In this document: positions 1-13,500 of the stretch, piece by piece
How the letters are laid out: each line of letters begins with the position of its first letter
How positions within the stretch are numbered: the stretch's first letter is position 1
Source: Anseranas semipalmata
Lineage: Eukaryota > Chordata > Aves > Anseriformes > Anseranatidae
DNA length: 64,000 bases
NCBI GenBank assembly: GCA_013399115.1
Contig: VXAA01000605.1
Span: 701,674-765,673 of the forward strand
Reading direction: 5' to 3'
Notes under the pieces: model-generated
Told to the model about the DNA's origin: nothing
What the model saw: only the letters and a program-made list of their open reading frames with translations
Database searches by the model: none
Program-made: the position numbers and the translations under genes

Positions 1-455
1 AATTTTTCCTCTACTGTAGAAAAAAAAAAATGGGAAGGAAAAAGGAAATCCCACCATTAGGATACACGTAGTGGTAGTGCGAAAGACTAGGAGACCTGAT
101 AATTCTCCAGAAAGAGCCCACTGTCCCAGTGTTAACACTGCAAACTCTGAAGGCTTGCCAGCCAAGGAAGAGTGGGAGTGAAAACAGAACTCTTTGAGAA
201 AGCTCTGTCTGCTCAGTGTGTGTACACACACACTCATACATGAAAGCTGCTTCAAAAATTTGAAGCTCTAAATAAAGAGAGAGGTTTTCACCACTCTGTT
301 AGGACAGAAACATTGAGAAAACAGCAACAGCCCAGAGAAAGGAAGAAAACTGACCACTCCAGAAACAGAATTAAGTAAAAGGGAAGGATGTAGTTGTTTC
401 AAAGAATGGAGAAAGAGAAGGAAGAGAAATCAGGAAGAGTAGAGGAGATATTTAC

Positions 456-1792
456 CTTCAAGGTTTTATTTGCCTGCTCCAAATTCTCAGCATAGTGGCC
501 ATAAAGCTCCAGTTTCTGACAGAAATTTTCCAATCCTAGTCCTAAATTTCCCCTCTCCAGGTGAAGCGACAGAACCCTGTGCACAAGGAGAAAAGACATA
601 GGCAGGGGTACATTATTGATACCATTTCCCCAGCTCTCTTTGGTTCACTCCTATGCTGACCTTCTTTTGTCAGTCTCCACCTCACATCCAATTTCTATCC
701 AGAAAATATGCTTGGTGGTCATAGAGTAAGCTACAGAAAACAACCCTTAAAAATACCACAGAGCAGACTTAGTGGGTTTAAACCACTATCCAGAGAACAA
801 GAGGGCATCCAAATATGTGGATACAGATCAGCACTTTCCTGGCTATATCTGCAAGTGCCACCAAGGCTAGCAGTGCTATAAGTCTCACAAGATGTTAGCT
901 TTATTTCCTGAAGTCTTAGTTTCTCATTGACAAAGCGTTCTCTCCATATCATTACAGGGATTGCATCCATCTGTTCACTTACTGGCTCGCCGAATATATG
1001 GATTCCAGGGGTCCAAATATGGTTTCCATTACAGCAGGTTTCAGCGTCCCTTTGGCCTTTAAAATTGTCACAAAGAACTAAGTAGAAACGAGAGAGAATT
1101 TCAAGCAGTTAAAATTCACAGGTCACTCAAAGGTCATTCTTAGCACACAGCAGAAGCAAGAAGTTGCAGCCTACATACTCGAGCTCCAAAGGATATCAGG
1201 TATCATGAGCACCTGCCTAAAACATCTATCATCAGATGTAAGCCATCTTGGTACCTTTGACCATAACTGTAAACACGTGGAGCAGCACTACATCGACTGA
1301 GTCTACTTCAGTATTCCTAGGATGCATCTGTTTTTAACCGCCTAATTCATCCATCTTTGTCTCCTCTGTGCCCCTGTGTTTCATACATCGCAAGCATCTT
1401 AAGCCAGGTCTCCTGTACATTCAAAACTTAAAGACTTATGACTGGGTATGGACCAAAGCCAAGGGGCCAAAAACCACAAGCTATCGGATGTGACAGAGGA
1501 GGTAAAAGGGAAAAAAACACCTTTCAGCCTCAGCAATGTGAAGAGTTGGGATTTGCCCCTTGCTGTAGAGATGCATCAAAGTCCTGTTCTGCAACCCTTC
1601 CCCACGACACCAGAAATAAGCACATGCTGCCTGAAGGTACCCACATATCAGAAGGGCCCAGATACTCACTGTGACCACCAAATCCAACTGCTCAAGGTAT
1701 TTGTGCTCAGTTTCCAACAGCTCCTTGGCTGTCCGGCTGCGTTTTCTCTCCCAGCGAGCCCTCTGCTCTTCCACAGTGTTTGCTCCTGCCAT
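456..1792 (-). CDS. ARHGEF39: Rho guanine nucleotide exchange factor 39, 5' coding exons (partial)
   Basis: ARHGEF39 is a small Dbl-family (DH-PH) exchange factor that loads GTP on Rho GTPases. Three coding exons read leftwards: 1792-1670 (41 codons), 1077-983 and 576-456. All junctions have GT donors and AG acceptors and the phases agree (0, then 2), giving 113 residues. The N-terminus has the family signature EEQRARWERKRSRTAKELLE, then TILKAKGTLKP, IFGPLESIYSAS and LENFCQKLELYGHYAENLEQ, all matching the start of the DH domain of human ARHGEF39 as I remember it. The chosen ATG is at 1790-1792; an in-frame ATG eight codons upstream (1814-1816) is possible. The rest of the DH domain and the PH domain lie outside the window. 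The gene is divergent from the SH2 myosin; the human orthologue is near CA9, as here. Confidence 0.88.
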
Positions 1793-4104
1793 AAGTAGTA
1801 GGGGTGAGCTGTTCATGGTAGTCTCAGGGCTGATAAACAGAAAGGTAACCACTCCTGAGAGCCAAGAGAGATGGACACTCCACAAATGCACAACCTGGGC
1901 CGTAGGGTAGGATTCTGAGCTACAAACACTGTGCTTTGCTGTGGAAGAAGGGAAGTCAGTTACCAGTAACAGTCATTAACAGTTTCCTTCTGCATTCCTA
2001 TTCGTGGCACAGGAGCCTTAACCAACCAGAGGAACGGCGATAGGAAGATCAGACTGTGAAAGCAAGAGAAGTAGTACATTATGATGTGTCTGCAAGCAAA
2101 TCTCAAGCATACAATCCCACTCACTTTCCTAACCCACAAGCCACTGCTTCCTGTGCTTTACCCGACTCTTCATGCAAAATTCTCAATAAACCCACGGAAG
2201 TTGGTAGGTGGAAGAGGTACTGCAGATAGGAGCAGAAAACAGCCCTAAGATTTGTCTTGGGAGGCTGGGTAGGTGGAGGGGGGTGGAGAGAGAGCCCCAC
2301 TCTTGCTCGTTTTCCCACGGAGGATCCCCAAAACGTGAGTGGTTTGCATTGTTATTTTCCAACAGCAGTTTGTGGTTTCAGAGATGAGAGGCTGAGCAAC
2401 TGCTATGAATCACACAATCCACTTATTAACTGGCTTTGCTGCTGCTCTTCTCTTCTGCAAGAGCATCATGGTTATATTACACAGAAAAACACCATTTCTT
2501 TTAGCACCCTCTCTCAGAGAAAGAAGCATGCGCTACCAGAGCATTGGTTAAACCTTTCTTTTGATAAAAAGGCAGAGCAGCCTGTTACATGCTCACCACG
2601 GCGTGAAGTCTGTGGTTTCTGAGGAAGTTTGCCTCCCTGCATTGAGCCACCCCCACAAAAGTTCTGGCTCACATACATTCCACCTATACTAGCGCAGAAA
2701 GATAAGTTGTCTAAGAAAATGAATTTGTCAAATACAGTCTTCCAGAGACATTTCAGATACCTGAATCAATAAAACAAAAGTTTTGCCCAAAAAGAGTACA
2801 GTCTCATTTAATGTGGTAGCAAAAGTCCAGGTAGCTTAGGGACGTGCAATATTTTTTAGTAGCAGGAATTTCTCCAGAGGTTTATTTTCACATTTGTTCA
2901 GAAAACAACCACAAGTCTAGCTGAGGTCAGGTCTTTGTCAAGACGTGGTAGCTGGAGAGGTGGCATTACAGGTAACACTAAGCAACAGCTTAGCATTAGC
3001 ATGCGGTTGCGAAGTACTCACAAAAAACAGGCTAAGATGCTACCATTCTAAGAGTATCTTTAGCTAGTGTGGGTTGCAGTCATGGCTGTGAACTATTTAA
3101 TTTTTGCAGCCCAATTTCTAAAAACAAAAAACAAACAAAAAGACAATTTCCCAGTTACATTTTTAACTTTATTACTTCTAACATCCTCCAGAAAAATCTC
3201 CCTTTGTTATCTCACCCTAGCCACTCTTTACATTTCTCTGAAGTCTTTAACAGTGTAGTGGGTCAGATCCAAGGGCCACAAAGTCCTTGCATCCTGCCTC
3301 CATGGACAGTGACATTTCCAGGTACTTGTACTCCACATGCACCATTTCCTTACTGCTGCATCTCCACCAAAACCTGGGGGGTTTTGTTGTTGTTGTTTTT
3401 CTGAAAGAGGTTGAGGAGTCCTGGAAGACCAGCTTGCAATTAGGACTAATTGTGAGGCCCAGGAGTTGATGAACACCCTGCAGAGCAGAGGGCACATTCC
3501 TCATGCAGCTCACAGGATCCCTTGACTTAGGCTCCTGCAGTGAGCGGAAGATCACAGTGTGCTCGTGCGCTGCTTGTGCCCGCTCTTTGGGCTCCTCCTG
3601 AACCTCTTACAGAGCTCCTTTTTATCTGGACTGTCTCTCTGAGGGCCCGTTAAGCCACGGGACTGTGCTGTCAACCTCTTCCTGGCCCAGCCAAGCCATC
3701 CCTCCACAGCACCAGGGCGAGAGAGGCTCAAGCCTTCGCCCCACCACACGCCCACGCAGGGCAGCGTCCATCACGGACACAGGCGCGTTGCTCCATGCCC
3801 TCCTCCAGCTCCCTGTTTCCACAGGTTTTGATCCGTTCACAGCCACCTCCTTCCTTCTGCTCCTCAAAAGGACCACTTGGGAGGACTGGAAGAGGCTGCA
3901 TGAAGGCACTCTCGTAGCCTCGCACTTCTCCAGCCCCACCAGCCCACACCTTCCTGACTTTCTGAGGACCAAAGGCCCTGGGCAGGTCCCCAGCGCGGGT
4001 TACTTTTCTCTCTCCTGCTCGCTGTTTTGAATCGAAGCCCCCATTTTGCCACCAGGACAGGGCGATCTTTAGTCCAGCCGCCGCTGGCTGACAGAACCCA
4101 CCCC
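1793..4104. other. Intergenic region between ARHGEF39 and the SH2 myosin, probably holding both promoters
   Basis: No coding exon was recognised. The two genes are transcribed away from each other from this interval. The ARHGEF39 side is moderately AT-rich and contains one copy of a diverged repeat (about 2110-2490). From about 3600 the sequence turns GC-rich toward the gap. No TATA box stood out. Open frames here lack splice context and recognisable domains. Confidence 0.5.
2110..2490 (+). repeat. Diverged dispersed repeat, copy A
   Basis: This stretch shares ordered blocks with 5770-6115 in the same orientation: CAAGCCA, CTTTAC, a GGTGGAAGA-AGTG/GGTACTGC block, and GCAGTTTGTGGT followed by CGGAGATGA/CAGAGATGA and a CATGGTT block. 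By eye the identity is moderate, with small indels. It could be an old transposable element or a local duplication; I do not recognise the family. Confidence 0.55.
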
Positions 4105-4452
4105 NNNNNNNNNNNNNNNNNNNNNNNNNNNNNNNNNNNNNNNNNNNNNNNNNNNNNNNNNNNNNNNNNNNNNNNNNNNNNNNNNNNNNNNNNNNNNNNN
4201 NNNNNNNNNNNNNNNNNNNNNNNNNNNNNNNNNNNNNNNNNNNNNNNNNNNNNNNNNNNNNNNNNNNNNNNNNNNNNNNNNNNNNNNNNNNNNNNNNNNN
4301 NNNNNNNNNNNNNNNNNNNNNNNNNNNNNNNNNNNNNNNNNNNNNNNNNNNNNNNNNNNNNNNNNNNNNNNNNNNNNNNNNNNNNNNNNNNNNNNNNNNN
4401 NNNNNNNNNNNNNNNNNNNNNNNNNNNNNNNNNNNNNNNNNNNNNNNNNNNN
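4105..4452. other. Assembly gap (348 N) over the start of the SH2 myosin
   Basis: A run of N flanked by very GC-rich sequence (GGCCGGGGCGGGGGGCCGGG on the right). The first visible myosin exon opens inside the motor at the DILIAMNPF strand, so about 50-80 upstream residues, including the start codon, are missing. They most likely sit in this gap, perhaps with a CpG-island promoter. Confidence 0.9.
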
Positions 4453-4513
4453 GGCCGGGGCGGGGGGCCGGGGCGGCGGGGCGCTCGGCTCACGGCTCTC
4501 CCCTCGCCGCCAG

Positions 4514-7500
4514 ACCGACGTGGGGGACATCCTCATCGCCATGAACCCCTTCCAGCCCCTGCAGCTCTACGGGAGAGAGGTGAGTGGCACCGCCGGGGCG
4601 GGCGCCTCAGAAGCACCGGGTGCCCGCGGCGGTGCCTGGCCCCTCGCCCCTTCCTTCCTCCAGGCCCGTTTTCCCCACGCAGGTCTCGGAGCAGTACCGG
4701 TGCCACGAGAAGGGCACGCTGCCGCCCCACATCTTCGCCGTGGCCGACCGGGCCTACCAAGCTATGCTGGGCCGCCGGGGTGCCCGGCCCCAGAGCCAGT
4801 GCATCGTCATCAGGTGAGGTGTGGGCACGGGCACGGTCCTCGAGGGCGTGAAGGAGCCAGGAGGCGGTGGGAGCCGCAAGCAGGGCGCAGCTCCTGGCCG
4901 TCACGGGGGCTGGGGTGCTGCCAGTGGGCTCCGGCTGCAGTCACCCCTTCAAAGTTTCATGTGAAGCTCGTCTTCCAAGCTTCTGGTGAGTCAAAACACG
5001 GCTTCCTTTGCAGCGCGTCTCTGTTCGCAATCTCGCTGCTTTCCAGACAGAAAAGCAGCTTGCAAACAGAGATGCGGTGCAAACGAAGCTGGGTTTTGTG
5101 GAGCAACTCGGCTGCCGGTGCTGGTAATGTAACTAAATGTGTCGGGTCTGAAGGGGTTGCTTCTGTTGGGGTGTAGCATTGGAAAGATTAAGTAGCTCTA
5201 CGAAAAGCCATAGGTTGCTTTTCTTTGGCGAAACAACTCCCAGTGTAACTTGTATAGTAAAGGTTATAAATCACAGAGTGGACCTGTTTTCACAAAGTAT
5301 AATTTCCCATAAATAACCAAAGAGTGGAGGAAAGAAGAAAAGTTTTTTTGCTGTAAGACCTTTGAGAATCTGCTCAGGGAAAATCATATTGTTGTGGGAA
5401 GTTCTATGCACTAGAAGGAAAAAAGTGGGCTCCTGTAACCCAAAAGTGTTCCAATACGACGAGCGTTTCACTCCATGATGTCACTATTGTTTTTTTCTGA
5501 AACTGCAGCACAGCAGACACCATCAACTAGCAGAGAAAGCCTCAAACAGCATCAACTAGCACAGAAAGCCTCAAAACACCAACTAGCTCTGATCTGGTGA
5601 TTGTAGAGGACAGTTTAAATGTCATCTGAGTTGAAATGTTAATTGCTAGCTGTTTGATTTAATATTTCCGTCTTTTTATGGACCTTCTGATCATTTTCAT
5701 TCTACGTGGTATACAGATAACTTACTGAATCACTGATGAGGATTGTGGTGGGACTGGGAGCAGACGTTGACTTCCAGCCCTACTCATTTCTCTAGCCTGC
5801 AAGCCATCGATGCCTGCGCTTTACACGAAGTGCTGTAACGAAGCACAAGTGGCCATGGTGGCCATGAAGTCAGCAGGTGGAAGAAGTGCTGCTGATCGTG
5901 TTCTTAGGAATGGAGAAAAGTCATAGAATTGTCTAGGGAGATGGAAGATAAAAAGAGCAACCTGTGGGCGTTTCCCAGGAAGGCAGCAGTCTCATTTTTT
6001 TCTGACAGCAGTTTGTGGTCTCGGAGATGACAGCCTGAGCTACCGCCATGCATCTTGCAATCCTATTGACTGGTCTGTGTTGCTATAACAGGAAGTTCAT
6101 GGTTTTACTGTCTGCAAGTGATAAAACACTCAGTAATAAGATTACCTGGTTTGAACAAGGTTTGGGGCAGTGAGATGGAAGTCCTTCCTGTTAATCCACA
6201 GTTTATCAAAACAGCACGGGGATGCACTAGGTGCTACTGTTCCTTGTGCTTCAGGTGCCTCCAGGTGAGAGATGTCCATCCCCAGCCAGGCAGGAACACG
6301 TATGCTTTCCTCTGGGACACAAATATTGCCTTCCTGCCCTTCATGTTCTCTCTTCGGTCTCTCCAGCTTACTCTGGGAGGTCTGGATGGCACATTTCAGA
6401 GACTACAACTGATGTTGAACACAGCAGCTGCCCCCAGGTGATAAAAGCTCATTGCAATCAAGTTGTCCTGTGCTGCAAATTCCACTGGCTTGTCTTTCCT
6501 TCCCAACTGACGTTAGTCACAGCCTCAGTATGCTGTGGTATAACACGTGGGGCTCTGGGAGATGACTTTGCTTTTTTTCACTGCCTGGGGCAATTACACA
6601 CCCACAGCTGGAGAGTGTGTTTGCAGGCCCTGGCAGAGCTGTTACTCTTGTTGGAGTGTGCAAGGGTGAGCTTGAACTGTGGGAGTACTGATTGACAGTG
6701 CTTCTGAGGAGGAAGGAAGTCACTGAAAACCGAAAGATCATATATATTTGTCAGGGACACTGTCTGGATGGCACATTCTCAGCTGGCAAGTGGTTTTGGT
6801 TGTCCATATTCAGACGGTGATGGCCCCATCTGTGCTTGGGATCAGGTATCTGTCACAGAATTTGAGGTGTTTAGCTACCTGTGACAGATAGATGATCGCA
6901 GGCATCGAGCCACTGGGAGATACAAAGCAGTGAAGCCACACCTGATTCTCAAAGGTCAGCTGCGTAAACGGAGACCTGCCCTCATAAATACCTGCAGCGT
7001 TTCCTGCATTTTTTTTTCACTGTGCTGCATATGTTCTCTGCCAACGTGATGCCATCAGGCAAGGACACGTTGCCTCACTGACTGTACGTTCCCCCTCCCA
7101 GGAGTCGGGAGGCTGTGCTTCCCAAGTGCTACTTATTTGACTTGGAGGCGGAGGTGCTGGGCACGTGTGATGCCAGAATGACGTGCAGCGCTGCTGCTGT
7201 AGGTGTGACGGCAGCTCTGCAGCGGTAAACCAGCGTTATCAACCGGCTATGGCATGTGTATGTGTGAAGAGCCCGAGATCTGAGATTGCTGCTGTATCAC
7301 GAGATCAGTAGTCAGCTGTGGATGTAAGATGGACGGGGCAAATCTCTTTGTAGAAAGAAAAAGCTGTCCACCCCACCATATGTGGGGGAGTTGGTGAATC
7401 AGAACACTTTTGAAGCAGGTTGTTCTCCAGAGGTTAGATATGTTTTCTGTAAGAAGCAGAGCAAATGGACTGTCCTGTGCCCTCCATGCAGAAGTGACAG

Positions 7501-10500
7501 CATGGAATACATCTGTACTCCCTGGTAGATGGGGAAAAATTCCTCTGGGAAGCGATCAGGAAGGACCTTGTGGAACCCACTGTATAAAGCTGTGTTGCAA
7601 GTTTGTATACATACACAGCATAACTGAAAAAGTTGTGAAACTCTTGGACAGAAGAGCACTGTCGAGCGATGGGGCACTAAGAAATGAGGGTCAGAGCAAC
7701 TATACTTTATGGCTGCTGAAATGTCCTTTCCTTTTTCTTGGCAGTGGAGAGAGTGGTGCAGGGAAAACAGAGAGTACGAAGCTACTGTTGCAGCACATAA
7801 TGAACCTATGCAAAGGCAACTCGCAGCTGGAGCAGCAGATCCTTCAGGTAGGTCATTGCAGGGTGGTGCTTGTAAATGCAGAAGCAACACTGCTGCAAGG
7901 CAGCTTTCACTAGGCTCAGGGAGACTCCTGATGAATCAAAACTGGAAACAGGGGAGCGAAACATAAGGCACATTATAAGAAAATAGTGAGTAAGGATGAT
8001 GAAATAGCTGACCGCAAGTTAGAAGGGTTGGTAGGGTCAGTAATTCTGTTTGCTGGGAATGTAGTGGTTTGGTTCTTAAAGGGTACGAAACTTGTGATCG
8101 TTTAGTGTGTTTGCTGAAACAAGGGATTAGGGGCTTTTTTTCTGAATCATTTCCTGTTTGAGGTAGGACAGGGAATTTTATTAGAAAAATGAAGTCTTGA
8201 TTTAATGAAACACAGAGATGGAGAATCCACACGGTCTTCAGTAACCTTTCATTGGCTAGTTATACTTACTGTCAGGCACATACATGCTGAGTGGCTGACT
8301 TCATCTTTCCTATTCTCATACACTTTTGCTAGCAGATTTTGAAACATTTGTCTCTTTGGTCTTAAGTATTTCCACTTGACTTGCTCCCCGGGGAGTTTTT
8401 ATTTTGAGGAAATCATATCCTAGCCTTCCATGTGATAGATAAGCAGAATGAGTTCTTGGACTGGTTCATTTTAAAGTCTGTGTTTTGGGTTTCCTGTAGA
8501 CTCAAAGAAATTGTTCTGTATTATTGCATATTATTTCAGCGTAGTGACATCTGTGGTGGATCTGAGGTGCATGCCTGTGCTGTGTTCTCTCTTGTGGGAA
8601 CATGGCGGTGGTATACCTGCTGGCTCTGCTTAGGGGTGGCTAGGGCCACACTGCTGAGCTGTTTCTGACTTTAGCAGGCTCAGGAAGCAGGATAGCTGTG
8701 TTTGCTCAGCATTGTGCCTGGCCTAATGAGCCCTGATGGGCTTGATTGACAATGCCTGTAACCAGCCTGCAGTTCCTCTATTGGCAGTAAAGTTCACATC
8801 AGTCCAGGTGAGGTGCCCTCTGGAACACCTAGAGGTGACTGTGAAGAGTCATTTTCACTGTAGTCGTCTTACTTGGTTCCTGTAGATATATTCAAGGACT
8901 AAGTTAGCCCTTTGGGGATTACCATATCATGCTGTAAAGCAGTGATCTGCAGGTTACCCAGCAGGTACCCCAAGTCATCGTTCTTCCAGTCAGTAGGCAT
9001 TCTTTGCTCAAATATGGAAAAATTGTCATTTGACCTTGTTTGCATCTGGTTTACCAAGCTGGTCTGACTGTTCTCTTAGTTTCTTTATAACTCACTGTCC
9101 TGATCCTTATGCTGTCTACAAATGTCATTAGGTAATTTATCATGATTACATTTAGTGAGTGCCAGGTTTACTTTGCTTATTGTTACAGTTTAGCAGTCTG
9201 TTATACCAACATTGTTTTTTAACAAATAAGTAGATGGTCTTACTGAGATAAAGTCATTTCAGTTGTGCTTATTTTCAGTACTTTCATGCTGCTTAGTCTT
9301 TGTCATATTTGGCTCTTGCAGTTCTTTCTTCCGAGATATGAGAAAATAGATGTGTACTGACAGAGTGGTTCTTATTCCATCAGAATGCTGAACAGCAAAT
9401 GCTGAAGTTAACCTTTTCCAAACAAGTTGGATTGGATCACTTCATTTGAAGAGTGCTTGTTCTATCTGTATACCTCTTATAGGTAAATCCATTGCTTGAA
9501 GCTTTTGGCAATGCCCAGACTGTGATGAATGACAACAGTAGCCGCTTTGGGAAATACATACAGCTGCGTTTCCAGAATAATACAGGTAAAGTCAAGGGCA
9601 TATGTGAAATTACTACTTTGGGGGATGGTTAAGCACTGGAGGGAATGGACTGAGTAGCCAGAACTTATGGAGGGTGAAATTTTGATACTTGATCCTCTGT
9701 GGGAAGGGTGTGCAAGTAAGGAAGATCCAACAGCAACCATGGCTTTAAGATAAGGCCTGGGTTTGGACATTGTGGGAGTATGGGAAGGATATAGGGGTGA
9801 TGGTGCAGGAGAGGTATCAGTAATGCTCAGTGGCATCTGAAGTCTTGGTTGTTTTTAAAGGAGGTAAGCAGACATCTTCGAGAAAATGGGAAGCATGGAG
9901 AAGCCCACTTCCAGGGTGATGGGCAGCCTAAAGGGTGTTGTACACGAGATAGTTATTTTAGACAACTCCATGCTCTTATCACTAAAGTAGAGATGTGGGG
10001 CATCTCAGTCAGCTTCATGTCTCCAAGTGCAAAGTTTATTCTGTCATCTTCTGTGTGCAGTGCGAGGTGCAAAGCTGAGTGAGTATCTGTTAGAGAAGTC
10101 ACGGGTAGTGCAACAAGATACCGGCGAGAGGAATTTTCATATCTTCTACTACATGTTTGCTGGACTGTCTTCAGAGGAAAAGGAAGTGTATGGGCTGTTG
10201 GATCCTTCACTCTACAGGTACTTCCAAGGCAGACCCTGTTTTAGTCTTCATGATGGGGGGTAGCAGGGGAAGCAGCAAAATGGAGCCTATGATTTTGCCA
10301 GTGGGGGGAGAGCCTGGTACAGGTAAACAGTTGAATGGAAGCTAGAGTGGGATCTGAATGGAGCTACATGAAGAGATCTAAGGGATCATCATGAGAGCTG
10401 GTAGGTCTGGAGTCTCTTCTTTATTGCATTACCATAGAAAAGTTTCTTTGCCTTTCACATCTCCACTGCTGCTGATCTGCTTTGTTCTGACTTGCTGTGC

Positions 10501-13500
10501 TGCTTGTGTGATGATCTTGTACGGGGTGTACACTTTCTCAGGTACATAAGTGGACGGTTTGGTACAGAGGATGTAGCTCAGCGCTGGAAGCAGAAATATC
10601 AAGAAGTATGCAATGCCCTTGACATGGTGGGCTTCCAAGAACAGGTCAGTTCTGGGATTGCTTTGTTTCTGAGTTTTCCGTGTTGCTTCCAAACTACCTG
10701 AATCTGTCAGACTTTGTATAGAGACTTTTCCCACAGGCTGCCCATGCCTTTCCTTCACCTCTTCACCTTCTGGGTTCTCCATGTGATGTATGTTACATGC
10801 TAATAGGTTTTCAGTCACCCCTCTTGTGTGTTTTAGGAACAAGTGGACATGCAGGCAATCTTGGCTGGTGTATTGTCTCTGGGCAATGTGACCTTTGAGC
10901 CTCAGGAGAGCAATGGGTCTCTAAAAGTGAGTGAAGCCTCCCGGGGATGGCTGAAGGCTGCAGCGGTGAGTCACAAGAAGAGCTGACAGAAACCTTATAG
11001 TATGATGCTGGTCCCCACTGTCAGTGTGACTGCAGGAGCTGCTCCTGCCAGAGATGGCAGAGGATATTTCTGCCTCTCGGTATGAAGAGTCCTGGAGAAT
11101 AAGTTGTTTGCCAGTATGGCCCCATGGCCCCATGGCTGTCTTTGTGTTCACTGCTAATTGATGCCCAAAGAGACAATTTCTAGCTTCTTGTTCTTTTTAT
11201 CTAGGACCAGTGTCTTGCATATGATGATGTTACATGTGCCTTGTTGACTTCATATAATGGAAACTTTTAAAAATCAAATGCTATATGTTACCAAGTGTGA
11301 TGCCTTGGAGAAATTCAGGTGTGTAATACCTGAACCCTAGCTTTGTGCTTTTATACAAATCCTGTCCAAGGATACCACCTTAACTGCTATCATTTTTGTT
11401 GATAATCTTGAATTAAACTTTCTATTACTTTGCATGAAATTATCATCAGATTAAAAAGTATATATTCCCGAGGACTATCCCATTTCTATAGTACGGGATG
11501 GATACATTATCCTGCTTTGTTAACAACATACAACAGAAAAAATGTAGCACATTTCTGCTTTTTCTATGTCTTTTTATTTTGTCTCTTTGAAATCCCAGCA
11601 CTCTCGGTTTTATGTTTCACTCGCATTTCTTTGCCTGTGTCCCTCCTACACCATACCTGAAACAACCACATACATCTGTTCAGCAGCCAACTTCTTTTTG
11701 TCTCTCTTTTTCAAATCTGCTCCTTGTTTTTTACCCACAGGAGGGGAATTCCTGTTAGAGTAATTACTGAGGAGTTCAGTTACATCTGAGTTCCCTTTGT
11801 TTCCCGTTTCTCTTGGGTTCACGTGAGTGATGTCTGCTGAAGCTCAGACACCTCAGCACGTGCACAGTCACCTTGGTGTGGTGCTATTCAATAAGTCATT
11901 AAACCATTCATCAGGGACTGGTGTGGCTCCCAAAGAAGGTGACAGGTGGCAGCACTGGGAGATCCAAATGGAAAATATTTAGAGAGTGCAAGAATGCTCT
12001 TACTCACTGCGTGGGATAATGCACATCTCAGAGCATGCATCTGACTCTGGTGCTGCAAGATGTTAACAGTAACACTTATTTTACAGTGGAGTGGAAAGGC
12101 CTTAAGCAAAATCATGGCCCCATTACACTGGATGTTCCACAGACATAGATACAATCCCCACGTGTAGAATAATAGGTTCAGTATTGACTCTTCATCTATT
12201 TCCTCTCTCCCAGGGTCAGTTTGGAGTCCAGGAGGATGAACTGTTGAAATGCCTCATTTGCACAATGTCAGTGACCCGAGGAGAGCAGATTCAGCGTTTT
12301 CACACCCAGCAGCAGGCAGAAGGCAAGAAACATAATGAATTACAGATGCGCTGGCTAGAAGGACTGACCCGTATTTGATGGAAGGGTGTCCCTACACATA
12401 TGCAACGTCTTAGTAGCAAGGATGTCTGTCTGTGCCACTTCCTTGTTCCACTTGCACAGAGACAAGTATATCGATGCTTATCTGCTTAATGTCTTACTGA
12501 TGCCTAGGACCATGAATGCTGCCTTTGTTTGACCTCCAGGAGACTGCAGAGATTGATTGAGAGACCAAGGAATTATCCTTGCTTTCTCCCTCAAATCCAG
12601 CCTAGAAGAGAACTGTAGGTGTTTGTACAAAAGAGGGGAAGGTTACTGCTGCAGAGTGCTGGCAGTGTGCAGAGCTTTAGGTGGTAGTTGGAGAAATAAC
12701 TTAGAGAATCAGTGAGATAGCACAGTATCAGGGAAGGAGTTAGATGAAAGGGAAGTGTGTTAAAGTAGTAAGTGCAAGGTGTTATTTTCCGTTTCAATAA
12801 GGAAAAAAATAATCCAAGTTAATCTTCACAAAAAGGCTGAGTTAAAATAAAAGATGTTTTTTAAAAGTAAACATGAAATCCCAGCATTTCTAGATTATTG
12901 CTTAATACAAATGGAAGAAAAAAGTGAAAACAGACAATTATCTAGTTCTGTTTCCCAAATGTCTTCTCATGCATCTATCTAGACAATAAAATAAACATCT
13001 CCCTTCAGTAGGTGCATGTTGATTTGGTCTCCCTCTTCTTACAATATTAGCAAATTTTTCATCAATTGCATCCTCCTCTTGCCCACTGTGTTTTAATACT
13101 TTTGGTAACAGCTGTGGGCTAGGAGGAAGTTTAAGTGTTTTGCAGTAGAACCATTGAATTTTTTAAGAACAACTTGGAGCCTCTAGCTTGTTTAACTGTG
13201 ATAGGATCCATACTCAGTTGACTGGCAGAGGGGAAAGCAAGTCTCTGGATATTCTAAAAAGTGGAGATGAACATTTTCCATTTGAGATGGTCTCACAAGT
13301 GCCCTAGTATGCCATATCTGATCTTGTAGAAAGGTTGTGAAGATTTGAGAATGGAGGAGCTCTGTGTGAGCTTGCAGAGGGCAGGGATGATCGGGCAGAT
13401 ACTTAATGTTTAGCTGTTCTTTAAAATAGCTTCATAAAACACAAGACATTATTGCTAGAGGTGAATGTATTGAGCCAGCTTCTGTGCTGCATTTGCTACT

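Larger units (their letters stand above)
4514..9585 (+). other. SH2 myosin exons 1-4: nucleotide-binding half of the motor
   Basis: Exon 1 encodes [19 protein letters not shown], the beta strand before the ATP site. Exon 2 carries [15 protein letters not shown] and ends in QCIVI plus a split Ser codon. Exon 3 completes the P-loop GESGAGKT (visible residues 67-74). Exon 4 has [12 protein letters not shown] and switch [10 protein letters not shown] (116-124). All ATP-contact motifs are intact, so the motor should bind and hydrolyse ATP. Intron 2 (4814-7744) is the largest in this block and holds two repeats. Confidence 0.88.

Noticed and set aside
3622..4104. Possible upstream myosin kinase domain as in class III
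   Set aside because: No kinase motifs were seen between ARHGEF39 and the gap, and a 348-base gap cannot hold a kinase domain.
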